The notes: generated by a model from the sequence alone, not told the origin. Positions 49,929-59,535 are shown, numbered from the stretch's first letter. The stretch: DNA of 64,000 nucleotides from JAHFPN01 sp963765745 (GCA_963765745.1 CAVXXM010000013.1:124001-188000), one strand, 5' to 3'. A program made the numbers and translations.

Positions 49929-50936
49929 TCAGCGTTTCACTAGAACGCTCTTAGCAATCGGCGCCCAGCGCGCGATCTCGGATTTTACGAAGTTGGTGAA
50001 ACCGTTCGCGTCCATGTACTCGATCTCGAAGGCTTCTTGCTCAAGACGCTGCTGTACATCCGGACGTTGCAGCGCCTTGACAATCTCTCGATTGAGCCGC
50101 TGCACAATCTCCGTCGGCAGGCTAGCCGGTCCGGAGACGGCAAACCAATTCGTCACCTCGAGTTCGGGATAGCCTTGCTCGGTAAACGTCCGCACGTCGT
50201 CAAATCCGGGGAAGCGATTGCGCGAGCTGGTCGCGATCGGCACGACGCCTCCGGCCCGGATCTGCCCGAGCGCAGTCGACCAGCCGGTCGTTCCGAGCCG
50301 AAGATGTCCGGCCAACACATCCGTCAACACCGGCCCGGCGCCCTTATAGGGCACGTGCTCCATCGCAACTCCCGCCTTCTGTCCGAAGAAGGCCCCGATC
50401 AAGTGCCCAATGGTGCCGTGTCCAGCCGAGCCGAATGCGATCGTCGTGCTATCGCGGCGGGCGCGTACCACGAGCTCGTCGAGCGTGCGAATGCCGAACG
50501 ATGGGTTGACGATGAAAATTTGCGGCGAGCCGCCGAGATAGGCGACATGTGTGAAATCGCGGATCGGGTCATATTCGACCATGGAATTCATTGCCGGCGC
50601 GACGGTAAGCGAGCCCAAGCTGGTCACGACGAGCGAATAACCGTCGGGTTCTGCGCGCGCGATTTGTGCGATGCCGATGAGCCCGCCCGCGCCGGGCATG
50701 TTCTCGACATAGACTTTTTGCCCGAGCGCCTCGGTCAGCGATTGCGCCACGACGCGGCCCAACGTGTCGGCGCCGCCGCCGGGAGCAAATGGCACGACAA
50801 GTCTGATCGGCCTGGACGGCCAGGGCTGGGCGCAAGCATCAACTACGGGAAAGATGAAGAGGCAGAAACAAAAGATCGCCGGCCCGGACCAGCACCAGAC
50901 GGATTGGATCGAGATCCGCGAGCCAAAGAGTTTCAT
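49929..50936 (-). CDS. TTT-type receptor (Bug family) in the NRPS operon
   Basis: 335-residue periplasmic receptor. The signal peptide extends to about residue 36 (VVDACA). Bug motifs: RPIRLVVPFAPGGGADTLGR, VENMPGAGGLIGIAQIA and GHGTIGHLIGAFFG. ATG at 50936 overlaps the TGA of the NRPS gene (ATGA), so the two are translationally coupled; it is followed after 4 nt by the MetE-like gene. Bug proteins bind small carboxylates, but this is an unusual partner for an NRPS. Ligand unknown. Confidence 0.9.
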   Translation of the reverse strand: MKLFGSRISIQSVWCWSGPAIFCFCLFIFPVVDACAQPWPSRPIRLVVPFAPGGGADTLGRVVAQSLTEALGQKVYVENMPGAGGLIGIAQIARAEPDGYSLVVTSLGSLTVAPAMNSMVEYDPIRDFTHVAYLGGSPQIFIVNPSFGIRTLDELVVRARRDSTTIAFGSAGHGTIGHLIGAFFGQKAGVAMEHVPYKGAGPVLTDVLAGHLRLGTTGWSTALGQIRAGGVVPIATSSRNRFPGFDDVRTFTEQGYPELEVTNWFAVSGPASLPTEIVQRLNREIVKALQRPDVQQRLEQEAFEIEYMDANGFTNFVKSEIARWAPIAKSVLVKR

Positions 50937-53900
50937 CCCAACCACAGTCGTAGTTTGCGTCCCGCCCGATTTAGCCGTCGAAACCAAATCCGCGCTGTAC
51001 CGGGCGGCCGCGTTCCACTTATGGTCAGCAATTCGTTCATCGACAAGTCCGGACGAAGCGAGGCTAGGTTAATAAGCCGGACAAATCGGTTGGTAAAATC
51101 CCGCACAGCGTTCGATGGATAGAGACCAGCATCGAATACTGTGTTGCAATTGCTCTCCTCATTGTGCTCGTCGAAATTCACAGTAAACAGCCAGGGCATG
51201 TATTCGATTCGTTCGTCCAGGCGCGTGAGCGTAAGGTCGGCGATGCGAATCCTCTCGTGATGATGCGAGACCCCAAACAACACGGTGATGTCGGGCAGCG
51301 GCTTGCCCTGGCGTTGCAACTCTTTGCGTAGCTCATCGTAGGGGATATCAGCGCGCGCCTCGGTTTCGACTATTCTTTCGCGCACAACCGCCAACCACTC
51401 ACGGAACGTCTGGTTCAGGTGGCATTCGAGCCGCAGCGTCACCAGATTGAAAAAGGATCCGAGCATATTCTGAAATGCTAGGCGAGTACGGTTGCTCACG
51501 TACGTTCCAATGACCAGATCCCTCTCGCCACTCTCACCAGCAAGCATGGCGATAAAGACTGCCAGCCGTATCACGTAGTAGGTAACGCCTTCAGTGCGCG
51601 CCAACTCGTTCAGCCGGTGCGAAGTCTCCGGATTGATGCCCCATACGATGACGCCTTCAGCCGGATCGACACCCTTGATTGACTTCGCCCGCTTGAACGG
51701 CAGTCTGAATCGAGGCGGCCTCCTCGCAAAGAGCGCCCTCCACCAACCAACCGCCTCCTGGTAAGCCGCACGATCGGGGCGAAGGGAGTCGCGTTGCCAA
51801 GCTGCGTAGTCGGCGTATTGCAGCGGTTCGTAAGCCGGCAGCGGCGGCGCGTCCCCGCGAAGCTTTGCTTCATACAGAAGAGCAAGTTCGCGGAAATACA
51901 CCTTCCAAGACCAGCCATCAGTAATGATGTGGTGGTCGACACGTAGCAACCAATGCTCATTCTCGCTGATCCGCACCAGGGAGAAACGGATAAGCGGTCC
52001 TTGGATAAGATCGAGTGGCCGAGCCGCCTCGCTCTTGTAGATTAGCGAAGCCCGTTCTTCGGCATCGGCAGCGTCGGCTAGATCGATGTACGGCAACAAG
52101 ATGGATGTCACCGGATGGACGACTTGTACCGGCTGCCCGTCGGCGACGGCGAAAGTAGTGCGCAAAATTTCGTGCCGCTGCACGATATAATTCATGCACT
52201 CGTGCAGCACCTTGGGGTCTAGCGGTCCACTAATTCGCACGCCTCGGGCCGCGACCGAGCTCGCGGAATCTTCTGCTGTCTGGGAATTGTTCCAGATGCG
52301 CTCCTGCGAGGATGAGAGGCGAAGAGGCGCATCGCGCGGCACGCGCGTCGGTGGCGGCGCAACTTCGCCAATGCCCTCAAGGAGCATCTGATCGACTACG
52401 GCAGCTAGACCGATGAGTGTCGAATGCTCAGCGAAAATGCCGAGATGTAATTCGATTCCTAGTGCATCATAGACTCGGGCGGCGATCACCGCCGCCGCCA
52501 GCGAGTCCCCCCCAGATCGAAGAAATCGTCCTGCCTGCAGGCTTCCGCATGTCCGAGTTCCTCCTGCCAAAACCCGGCGAGGAGCGCCTCGGTGTCGGTC
52601 TTCGGCGCCTCGAAAGTCCGCCGCTCCGATGGCGGGCGCAGCTGCAGCAATTTCTCGCGATCGATCTTACCGTTCGGCGTCAACGGAAAGCTGCGCACGA
52701 ACACGAATGTCTGAGGAATCATCTGGCTCGGCAAGATCGCGCGAAGCGCGCGCCGAACGGAGGCGGCAGAGGTCGATTGGCCGTCGCGGGTCGTCAAATA
52801 GGCGACGAGTTGCGTATCGCTGCTCGGCAAGACCCGAGGCAACACTACCGCCCGTTCAACGGCCGGAACGTCAAGCAGCGCCTCCGTCACATCGGACAGG
52901 TCGACCCGATAGCCGCGCACCTTGACCTGCGCGTCGGTGCGGCCGCGGAACTCGAGCATCCCGTCGGCCTTGACGTATGCCTTGTCGCCACCGCGAAAGA
53001 TGCGCATTCCGCTCTCGGGCTCCTCGGAGAACCGTTCGGCAGTCAATGCCTCGTTCCGCCAATAGCCAGAGGCAAGGTACCGACTGCGCACGACGACGTT
53101 CCCCAGCTCGCCGGGCGCAACCGGCCGTCCTTCATCGTCGAGGAGCAGAATCTCGATTCCTTCCGGCGGACGGCCGACGGGAAGCCGCCCGTCGGGCACC
53201 GTGTCTCGCCGGGTCAGCGATACCTGGCAGATGTTCCCCGTTTCGCTACATGCGAGCGTGTGGACGAACCGACATTCGTCGGAGAAAAGGCGTTGGAAAG
53301 CCCTGAAGTCGTCCGACGTCGCCGCCTCCGAGGCCAATCGCACGGCGCGCACGAGCGGAAATCGCTCACTGTTCCCAAGAGTCTTCACGAATTGACGGAA
53401 GAGCGAAGCCGAGGAGATATAGACGGTGATGCGGTGGTCCAGCATCCAATCCGCGAGGCCTGTCACTCCCCGTTCCATGATCGGAAACGGATGAAGCGAT
53501 GCACCGTAAAGAAGCGCAGAATATGTCGTCGCGATGCCTTGCGCCCCACTCGGCGAACCAAAAAGCGGGATTTGATCCTGCGGCGCGAATCCCATCGCCG
53601 CAGCGTGCCGACCTACATTGTGGATGACTTGGCGGTGCGGAAGCATGACGGCCTTGGGGCGGCCGGTCGAACCGGAAGTGTAGACCAGGACCGCCGTGGC
53701 GTCGGCGGGAATGCGTACATCCGGATCTTGCGACGGTCCCGCGGCGAAATGGTCCTCGAACTGCACGAGTTCGCAATTCTGTCCGCAAGCCTCTACGGCA
53801 AGCTCCCGGTGCTGTGAGTCGATCAGGATCAATCGCGCTCCGGCGTCTTCGATCAGCCCCTTCAACCGGCTCGGCGGGTGGGAGGGGTTCAGCACCACGG

Positions 53901-54238
53901 CGATCCGTCCGGCTTTGTGTACCGCGACGATGGCGCCGATCAGCGGCCCGTCGTGAGCCATGAGAATGGCGATGCGGTCGCCCGCTGATCCCGCCGCGTT
54001 TCAACAGCTCATGCGCCAGACGATTGGCTGCGATATTCAGTTCCGCGTAAGTGGGCTGCCAGGTACCGGCGCTGATCGCCTTACGCGGTCCATGCGCGGC
54101 CACAACGCGCGCAAAATTCGCGGGCAGCGACTCTTCGCAGTCGATGAGACCGCGGTCGCCGGGTCGGTTCGCCCCGATTTTACTGATGATACTCACGCCC
54201 AGACTACTCCAGCCCGTTACCCGAATTTCTAGCGGCAT
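50933..54238 (-). CDS. Single-module non-ribosomal peptide synthetase, A-T-C (two frameshifts)
   Basis: About 1,100 residues: adenylation (A), carrier (T) and condensation (C) domains, with no thioesterase or reductase. A domain: AELNIAANRLAHELL, P-loop LVYTSGSTGRPKAVM, SETGNI, GDKAY, GRTDAQVKVRGYRVDLSDV and the catalytic Lys in NGKIDREKL. T domain: DDFFDLGG then DSLAAAVIAARVYD, Ser codon at 52503-52505. C domain: QRHEILRTTF and HHIITDG (catalytic HHxxxDG). Frame changes lie near 53990 (to SAGDRIAILMAHDG) and in a run of seven G at 52508-52514, where eight would keep frame. Start uncertain: ATG 54238 or GTG 54196. Its stop overlaps the Bug gene. The product is unknown; the C domain at the end should use the enzyme's own T-bound acyl group as donor. 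Confidence 0.85.
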
Positions 54239-54255
54239 TGCACAATTGGGGATAG

Positions 54256-54302
54256 TGCCCGGGCGGTTGATCGACAATCCGGGCATGGGCAAACATTTGC
54301 CC
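54256..54302. promoter_or_regulatory. Two inverted repeats in the NRPS/tctB divergent region
   Basis: TGCCCGG/CCGGGCA (54256-54285, 16-nt centre) is followed directly by GGGCAAA-CA-TTTGCCC (54287-54302), a perfect 16-bp palindrome. They lie in the 146-bp region between the NRPS gene (minus) and tctB (plus), the natural place for a shared operator. Confidence 0.45.
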
Positions 54303-54384
54303 GCTTCGCGAGCAGCGGCCGACGATCATCGCGGATCGAGAAATCCCTGCTATCGTCTTGCGTTGGGGAATTCCCGAGATCCGC

Positions 54385-54837
54385 ATGCCTGTTCTGAGAG
54401 TGAAGGACCAGAAGGACTTCTGGTCCGGAATCCTGTTCGTCGCGTTCGGCTGCGCCGGCCTGTGGTTCGGCCGTGACTACCTGGTCGGCACCGCGGCGCG
54501 GATGGGGCCGGGCTATTTCCCGCTATTGATGAGTCTCGCGCTCGTGGGGATCGGCGGGTTCCTGCTGGTGCGCTCGCTCTTGATCGCGGGCGAGCCGATC
54601 GAGCGCTCGGCGTTTTGGCCGCAGCTGCTCATCCTTTCCGCCATCGTCGTATTCGGCCTCATGATCGAGCGGCTCGGGCTCGCGATAGCCGTCGCAGCCG
54701 TCGCACTGATCTCGAGCTTCGCGGCGCGCAATGTGCGCTGGTTTGAGCGCCTTGGGCTCGCACTTGCATTGTCGGCGGCGTGCGTCGTGCTGTTCGTCTA
54801 TTTCCTTGGCCAGCCGATTCCGGTCTGGGGACGCTGA
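54385..54837 (+). CDS. tctB: Tripartite tricarboxylate transporter small membrane subunit TctB
   Basis: 150-residue protein with four predicted helices (about residues 15-33, 45-66, 81-112 as two, and 118-142). It begins MPVLRVKDQKDFWSGILFVA and has RMGPGYFPLLMSLALVGIGG, the TctB hallmark GPGYFP. It ends 1 nt before tctA. No good ribosome binding site. Divergent from the NRPS gene. Confidence 0.92.
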   Translation: MPVLRVKDQKDFWSGILFVAFGCAGLWFGRDYLVGTAARMGPGYFPLLMSLALVGIGGFLLVRSLLIAGEPIERSAFWPQLLILSAIVVFGLMIERLGLAIAVAAVALISSFAARNVRWFERLGLALALSAACVVLFVYFLGQPIPVWGR

Positions 54838-54838
54838 G

Positions 54839-56338
54839 ATGGACATGTTCGCCAATCTCGCGACCGGGTTCGGCGCGGCGGTGACGCCGATCAATCTCGG
54901 CTTCTGTTTTATCGGCGTGATGCTCGGCACGCTGATCGGGGTGCTGCCCGGTATCGGGCCGATCGCCACCATCGCCATGCTCTTGCCGGTCACCTTCGGC
55001 GCGCCGCCGCTGGGCGCGCTGATCATGCTCGCCGGCATCTACTACGGCGCCCAGTACGGCGGCTCGACCACGGCGATCCTGGTGAACCTGCCCGGCGAGT
55101 CGTCGTCGGTCGTTACCTGCATCGACGGCTATGCGATGGCCCAGCGCGGGCGCGCGGGCGCGGCGCTCAGCATCGCGGCCGTCGGCTCCTTTTTCGCCGG
55201 CTGCGTCGGCGTGTTGGTGTTGGCCGCCTTCGCGCCGATCCTGGCGCGTCTGAGCGAGAAGTTTCTCTCGCCCGAGTATTTCTCCTTGATGCTGTTCGGG
55301 CTCGTCGCGGCGGTGGTGCTCGCGCACGGCTCCGCGATCAAGGCGGTCGCCATGGTATTTCTGGGCCTGCTGCTCGGGATCGTGGGAACCGACGTGCAGA
55401 GCGGGGTCGCGCGCTACACCTTCCGAATTCCGGAACTGCACGACGGCATCGACTTCGTGCCGATCGCGATCGGCGTGTTCGGCCTTTCCGAGATCATGCG
55501 CAATCTCGACCTGCCCGCGCTCGAGCGGCAGGTGCGCCAGGTGGTCGGCAGTCTTTGGCCGACGCGGGAAGAAATTAGATACGCATGGCCCGCGGTGCTG
55601 CGCGGCACCGGGCTAGGCGCGCTCCTGGGCGTGCTGCCGGGCGGCGGCGCGGTGCTGGCTTCGTTCGCCGCCTATACGTTCGAGAAGAGGATATCGCGCG
55701 AGCCGCAACGCTTCGGCAAAGGGGCGGTCGAAGGCGTGGCCGGGCCGGAATCGGCCAATAACGCCGCGGCGCAAACTTCGTTCGTGCCGCTGCTGACGCT
55801 CGGCATCCCGTCCAATCCGGTCATGGCGCTGATGATGGGCGCCATGGTGATCCAGGGGATCGCGCCGGGCACCGCGGTGCTGACGCAGCGGCCGGAGCTG
55901 TTTTGGGGCATGACGGCGAGCATGTGGATCGGCAACCTGATGCTGATCGTCATCAACCTGCCGCTGATCGGGCTGTGGGTGAAGATGCTGCAGGTGCCCT
56001 ACCGCATCCTGTTTCCATGCATCGTGGTGTTGTGCTGCGTCGGCGTCTACAGCACCCAGACCAGCGCGACGCTGGTGATGTTCACGGCCGGCTTTGCGCT
56101 GTTGGGTTACATTTTCCTCAAGCTCGGCTGCGAGGGCGCGCCTTTCATCCTCGGCTTCGTGCTCGGGCCGCTGATGGAGGAGAATCTCCGCCGCTCCATG
56201 GTGCTGTCGGCGGGCAATCCGAGCATTTTCTTCGAGCGGCCGATCTCGCTCGTGCTGATCGTCGCCTCGATCGGCCTGGTGGCGTTGATCGTTCTCCCGC
56301 GCGTGCGGCAGACGCGGGAGCAAGTGTTCAAAGAATAA
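54839..56338 (+). CDS. tctA: Tripartite tricarboxylate transporter large membrane subunit TctA
   Basis: 499-residue, about 12-helix permease. Motifs GVLPGIGPIATIAMLLPVTF, YGAQYGGSTTAILVNLPGES, LPGGGAVLASFAAYTFEKR and LGIPSNPVMALMMGAMVIQG are standard TctA. Intact. The cognate receptor is not upstream as usual; a tctC lies immediately downstream in convergent orientation (56398-57381), forming the end of the ferBA operon. Confidence 0.95.
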   Translation: MDMFANLATGFGAAVTPINLGFCFIGVMLGTLIGVLPGIGPIATIAMLLPVTFGAPPLGALIMLAGIYYGAQYGGSTTAILVNLPGESSSVVTCIDGYAMAQRGRAGAALSIAAVGSFFAGCVGVLVLAAFAPILARLSEKFLSPEYFSLMLFGLVAAVVLAHGSAIKAVAMVFLGLLLGIVGTDVQSGVARYTFRIPELHDGIDFVPIAIGVFGLSEIMRNLDLPALERQVRQVVGSLWPTREEIRYAWPAVLRGTGLGALLGVLPGGGAVLASFAAYTFEKRISREPQRFGKGAVEGVAGPESANNAAAQTSFVPLLTLGIPSNPVMALMMGAMVIQGIAPGTAVLTQRPELFWGMTASMWIGNLMLIVINLPLIGLWVKMLQVPYRILFPCIVVLCCVGVYSTQTSATLVMFTAGFALLGYIFLKLGCEGAPFILGFVLGPLMEENLRRSMVLSAGNPSIFFERPISLVLIVASIGLVALIVLPRVRQTREQVFKE

Positions 56339-56352
56339 CTGCGAAACGCGAA

Positions 56353-56380
56353 CGACGCCGCGCCCGGAGACGCGGCGTCG
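56353..56380. terminator. Hairpin between convergent tctA and tctC
   Basis: Perfect 10-bp stem CGACGCCGCG/CGCGGCGTCG with 8-nt loop in the 59-bp gap between the two stop codons. It can serve both strands; no U-tract on either side. Confidence 0.55.
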
Positions 56381-56397
56381 CGTAGCTCTCGTGATTC

Positions 56398-57381
56398 TTA
56401 GCCTTGCGGCTCGATCTTGGCTTCGGTCGTGACCTTGCGCCAGAGCTCGAAGTCGCCTTTGACCACGGCCTCGGCTTCGGCGACCGATTTCGTGAGCAAG
56501 GGGGTCGCGGCGTTTTCGGTCAGGAACTTCTTGGTCTCGTCGGTGGCGGCGATGGCGCTGAGCCACACGTTCATTTTCTCGACGATGGCGACGGGCGTGC
56601 CCTTGGGGAACCAGGCCGCCCATTTCGGCGTGAAGACGTAGCCGGCAACGCCCGCTTCGCTCATGGTCGGGATTTCCGGGGCCGACGGCAGGCGGGCCTT
56701 GGTGGTGACGCCCAAGAGCTTCATGCGGCCCTGCTTGGCCTGAGCGATGGAGAAGGTCGCGTCGGAGATCAGGAAGTCGATCTGATTGCCGACCAGCTCA
56801 CGCGCGGCGTCCACCGTGCCCTTGTAGTTGACGCGCGTGGCCTTGGTGCCGGTTTCGATCAGGAATTTCTCGGAAGCCACGAGCGTGACGCCGGTCGCCG
56901 TGCCGTATTTCATCGATCCGTTCGCCGCCTTGAGCATGGCGATCAGCTCTTTCACGGAACCCGCTTTGCTCTCGGGGCCGACGGTGAGCACGAAGGTGCT
57001 CTCGGTCAGCGTCGCCACCGTCTGCAGGTCGCGCATCGGATCGTAGCCGGGGTCCTTCATCAGGAACGTGTTGCCGACGACCGCCGCGGTGCCGTGTACG
57101 AGCAGCGTATAGCCGTCGGGCCGGGCCGAGATCAGCGCGTCGGTGCCGATCTTGCCGTTGGCGCCGACCTTGTTCTCGACCACGAATTTCTGGCCGGTGA
57201 CCTTCTCGAGCTGGGCGGCGTAGTAGCGCACCAGCACGTCGCCGCCGCCGCCGGCCGGATAGCCGCAGATCACGCGGACCGGACGGTTCGGGTAGGTCTC
57301 CTGGGCCTGGGCGCCGAAGACGCCGAGCAGGGCGAGCGCCGCGCCCGCCGCAAGCCGTGTGAGATTGTGAAGCATACGCAT
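56398..57381 (-). CDS. tctC: Tripartite tricarboxylate transporter receptor TctC (Bug family)
   Basis: 327-residue periplasmic receptor. ATG at 57381 (MRMLHNLTRL) with GGGAG upstream; signal peptide ends near residue 26 (VFGAQA). Bug motifs: RPVRVICGYPAGGGGDVLVR and VENKVGANGKIGTDALISAR. It follows ferA with a 39-nt gap on the same strand, so it belongs to the ferBA operon, while tctBA face it. This suggests that its ligand is a hydroxycinnamate or another aromatic acid handled by ferBA (compare TphC, a Bug protein for terephthalate). Confidence 0.93.
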   Translation of the reverse strand: MRMLHNLTRLAAGAALALLGVFGAQAQETYPNRPVRVICGYPAGGGGDVLVRYYAAQLEKVTGQKFVVENKVGANGKIGTDALISARPDGYTLLVHGTAAVVGNTFLMKDPGYDPMRDLQTVATLTESTFVLTVGPESKAGSVKELIAMLKAANGSMKYGTATGVTLVASEKFLIETGTKATRVNYKGTVDAARELVGNQIDFLISDATFSIAQAKQGRMKLLGVTTKARLPSAPEIPTMSEAGVAGYVFTPKWAAWFPKGTPVAIVEKMNVWLSAIAATDETKKFLTENAATPLLTKSVAEAEAVVKGDFELWRKVTTEAKIEPQG

Positions 57382-57420
57382 GGCGTTTTTTCTCCCGAGC
57401 AAATTTCTGAGTGCAGCCTA

Positions 57421-59532
57421 TCACACCGCCGGACGGGTCACGATCAGGGCATCGAGGGCAAGCGCCCCGTCCGGATAGGCGAGCAAGGGGTTGATCTCGA
57501 TCTCGGATATCTCCGGTGAGTGCAGCAGGAAATCGGCGAGGCCTGCGGCGACCCGCGCGATTGCCTTGAGATCCACTGGCTTGCTGCCGCGTGTGCCCAT
57601 AAGTAACGGAGCACCGCGGAGCTTCCTCAGTGCGGCGACGATTGTCTCCTCGTCCGCGTCCGCCGGCAGCAATTGCACGTCGCGGAGCGTCTCGACCCAT
57701 ATCCCGCCCATGCCCAGCATGAGGACAGCGCCCCAGTCGGGATCGCGCCGGGCGCCGACGATCATCTCGAGACCCGGGCGGGCCATCGCTTCGACCAGCA
57801 CACCGTCGAGCTGCAAGTCGGGCCGCGCGCGGCGGATGTTGGAGTGCAGACGCTCCCAGGCGTCGCCGAGAGCGGCCGCATCGACAATATTGGTGATGAC
57901 GCCACCGGCATCGCTCTTGTGGGCGAGCGAAGCGGCCTGCGCCTTCAGGACAATCGGGTAGCCGATCTTGGCGGCGATTTTCGCGGCGTCAGCGGGGTTC
58001 CTGGCGAGCGCGCCCTGTGGGATCGGAATGCCGGCCGCCGCGAGCAATTCCTTGCTGCGATATTCGGCGATCGGGCCCCCGCGCGGCAGCGACGGAGCCG
58101 GAAGCACGGGTTGCGATGCTTGCCGCTTCCTGCGTTGCCGCGCCTGCCCGATTGCCGCGACCGCCGCCATGGCGCGGATGGCGCGCTCGGCCGAGCGAAA
58201 CAGCGGGATGCCTTCGGCCCGGATCTGGGCGACGAATTCCTCGGCGAGCGGCATCGGCTCGCCGAGCATGGCGAAGGCGACCGGCTTCTCGGTCGCGCGG
58301 AGCACCGGCATCATGATTTTGAACCGCTCGGCCTGCTGGGAGAGCGTGCCGGGGAAGATCGCGACGACGAACGATCCCGCGCGCGGCTCATCGAGCAGCA
58401 GCTTGGTGACCGCGCCCCACGCATCGGGCTGGCGGAACGGCAGTGTCGCGATATCGAAGGGATTGTCGGTCGGCATATAGGCTGGAACGATCGCGCGCAG
58501 CGCGTCATCGGTCGCTTTCGAAAATTCGACCAACTCCAATCCTTCCCGCTCGGCGATATCGAAAATGACACCGCGCATGGCGCCGGAGTTGGTGAGCACC
58601 GCGGCGCCTGGAATACTCGGCGCCGGAAAGCGGTGCAGGATCAGCGCGACGTCGACCAGCGCGTCGAAGCTCTCGACTACGGCCACGCCCTCGCTGCCGA
58701 GCACGGCCTTGATCAAGGCATGGTCGCCGGTGAGCGCGCCGGTGTGGGATTGGGCGGCCTTCTGCGCCTTCGCGGTCTGGCCCGGCTGCATCAGCACGAT
58801 GCTCTTTCCCGCCGTGCGCGCCTTGGCGGCGAGCCGCACGAGCTTCCTCGGGTTGCGCACCTGCTCCAGGAACAGGATCACGATCTTCACCGCCGCGTCG
58901 TCGATGATGGCGTCGAGGAAATCCTCGGCGGTGACGACGGCCTCGTTGCCGGTGCTGACGTTGTGGGTGACGCGGACGCCGCTGCCGACGACCGAATCGC
59001 GGATCGCGTTCACCAGACCGCCGCTTTGCGCGATCAGCGCGATGCCCGGCGCCGCCGCTTCAATGGGCTTGTAGTCGTCGAAAGTGAGCGGAACGCCGTC
59101 CACGTAATTGGTGAAGCCCAGGCAATTGGGCCCGACGATCAGCATGCCGGCCTTCTCGGCGAGCGCCTTCAGCTCCTTCTGCGCGGCCTTGCCCGCGTCA
59201 TCGACCTCGGCGAAGCCGGAACTGAAGATGATGACGCCGTTGACCTTGCGGCGCGCGCAGGCGGCTACCGAATCGAGCACGGCTTCGGCCGGCACCATCA
59301 GGACGAGAGCGTCGACGCCTTCCGGCAGATCGTCGATCGAGCGCACGCAGGGCCGCCCGAGCAGTTCGTTCTTGGTGCGGCTCACCAGATGCAGCGGACC
59401 GGAAAATTTCGCGCGCACGAGATTGTTCAGCACCCGGCCGCCGATCGTGTTCGGTTCCTCGGAAGCGCCGACGATGGCGACCGAGCGCGGCTTCAGGAGC
59501 CGCGCGACCGCCTGCTGGTCGATCCCGGCCAC
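57421..59532 (-). CDS. ferA: NDP-forming acyl-CoA synthetase, FerA-like (feruloyl-CoA synthetase family)
   Basis: 703-residue single-chain ADP-forming acyl-CoA synthetase. Order of domains: CoA-binding Rossmann (RSVAIVGASEEPNTIGGRVL, residues 16-35), ligase-CoA domains with the phospho-histidine loop SHTGALTGD (H263), and a C-terminal ATP-grasp domain (KIGYPIVLKAQAASLAHKSD, VLVEAMARPGLEMIVG, EINPLLAYPDG). The Sphingobium SYK-6 feruloyl-CoA synthetase FerA belongs to this superfamily, and it is encoded with the hydratase/lyase FerB, as here (3-nt gap). GTG start at 59532. Alternative: an acetyl- or pimeloyl-CoA synthetase of the same family; the FerB neighbour favours hydroxycinnamates. Confidence 0.85.
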   Translation of the reverse strand: MAGIDQQAVARLLKPRSVAIVGASEEPNTIGGRVLNNLVRAKFSGPLHLVSRTKNELLGRPCVRSIDDLPEGVDALVLMVPAEAVLDSVAACARRKVNGVIIFSSGFAEVDDAGKAAQKELKALAEKAGMLIVGPNCLGFTNYVDGVPLTFDDYKPIEAAAPGIALIAQSGGLVNAIRDSVVGSGVRVTHNVSTGNEAVVTAEDFLDAIIDDAAVKIVILFLEQVRNPRKLVRLAAKARTAGKSIVLMQPGQTAKAQKAAQSHTGALTGDHALIKAVLGSEGVAVVESFDALVDVALILHRFPAPSIPGAAVLTNSGAMRGVIFDIAEREGLELVEFSKATDDALRAIVPAYMPTDNPFDIATLPFRQPDAWGAVTKLLLDEPRAGSFVVAIFPGTLSQQAERFKIMMPVLRATEKPVAFAMLGEPMPLAEEFVAQIRAEGIPLFRSAERAIRAMAAVAAIGQARQRRKRQASQPVLPAPSLPRGGPIAEYRSKELLAAAGIPIPQGALARNPADAAKIAAKIGYPIVLKAQAASLAHKSDAGGVITNIVDAAALGDAWERLHSNIRRARPDLQLDGVLVEAMARPGLEMIVGARRDPDWGAVLMLGMGGIWVETLRDVQLLPADADEETIVAALRKLRGAPLLMGTRGSKPVDLKAIARVAAGLADFLLHSPEISEIEINPLLAYPDGALALDALIVTRPAV

Positions 59533-59535
59533 GGG

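Noticed and set aside
52417..53817. 466-residue plus-strand open frame opposite the NRPS adenylation domain
   Set aside because: Antisense of conserved A-domain motifs; no recognisable protein.
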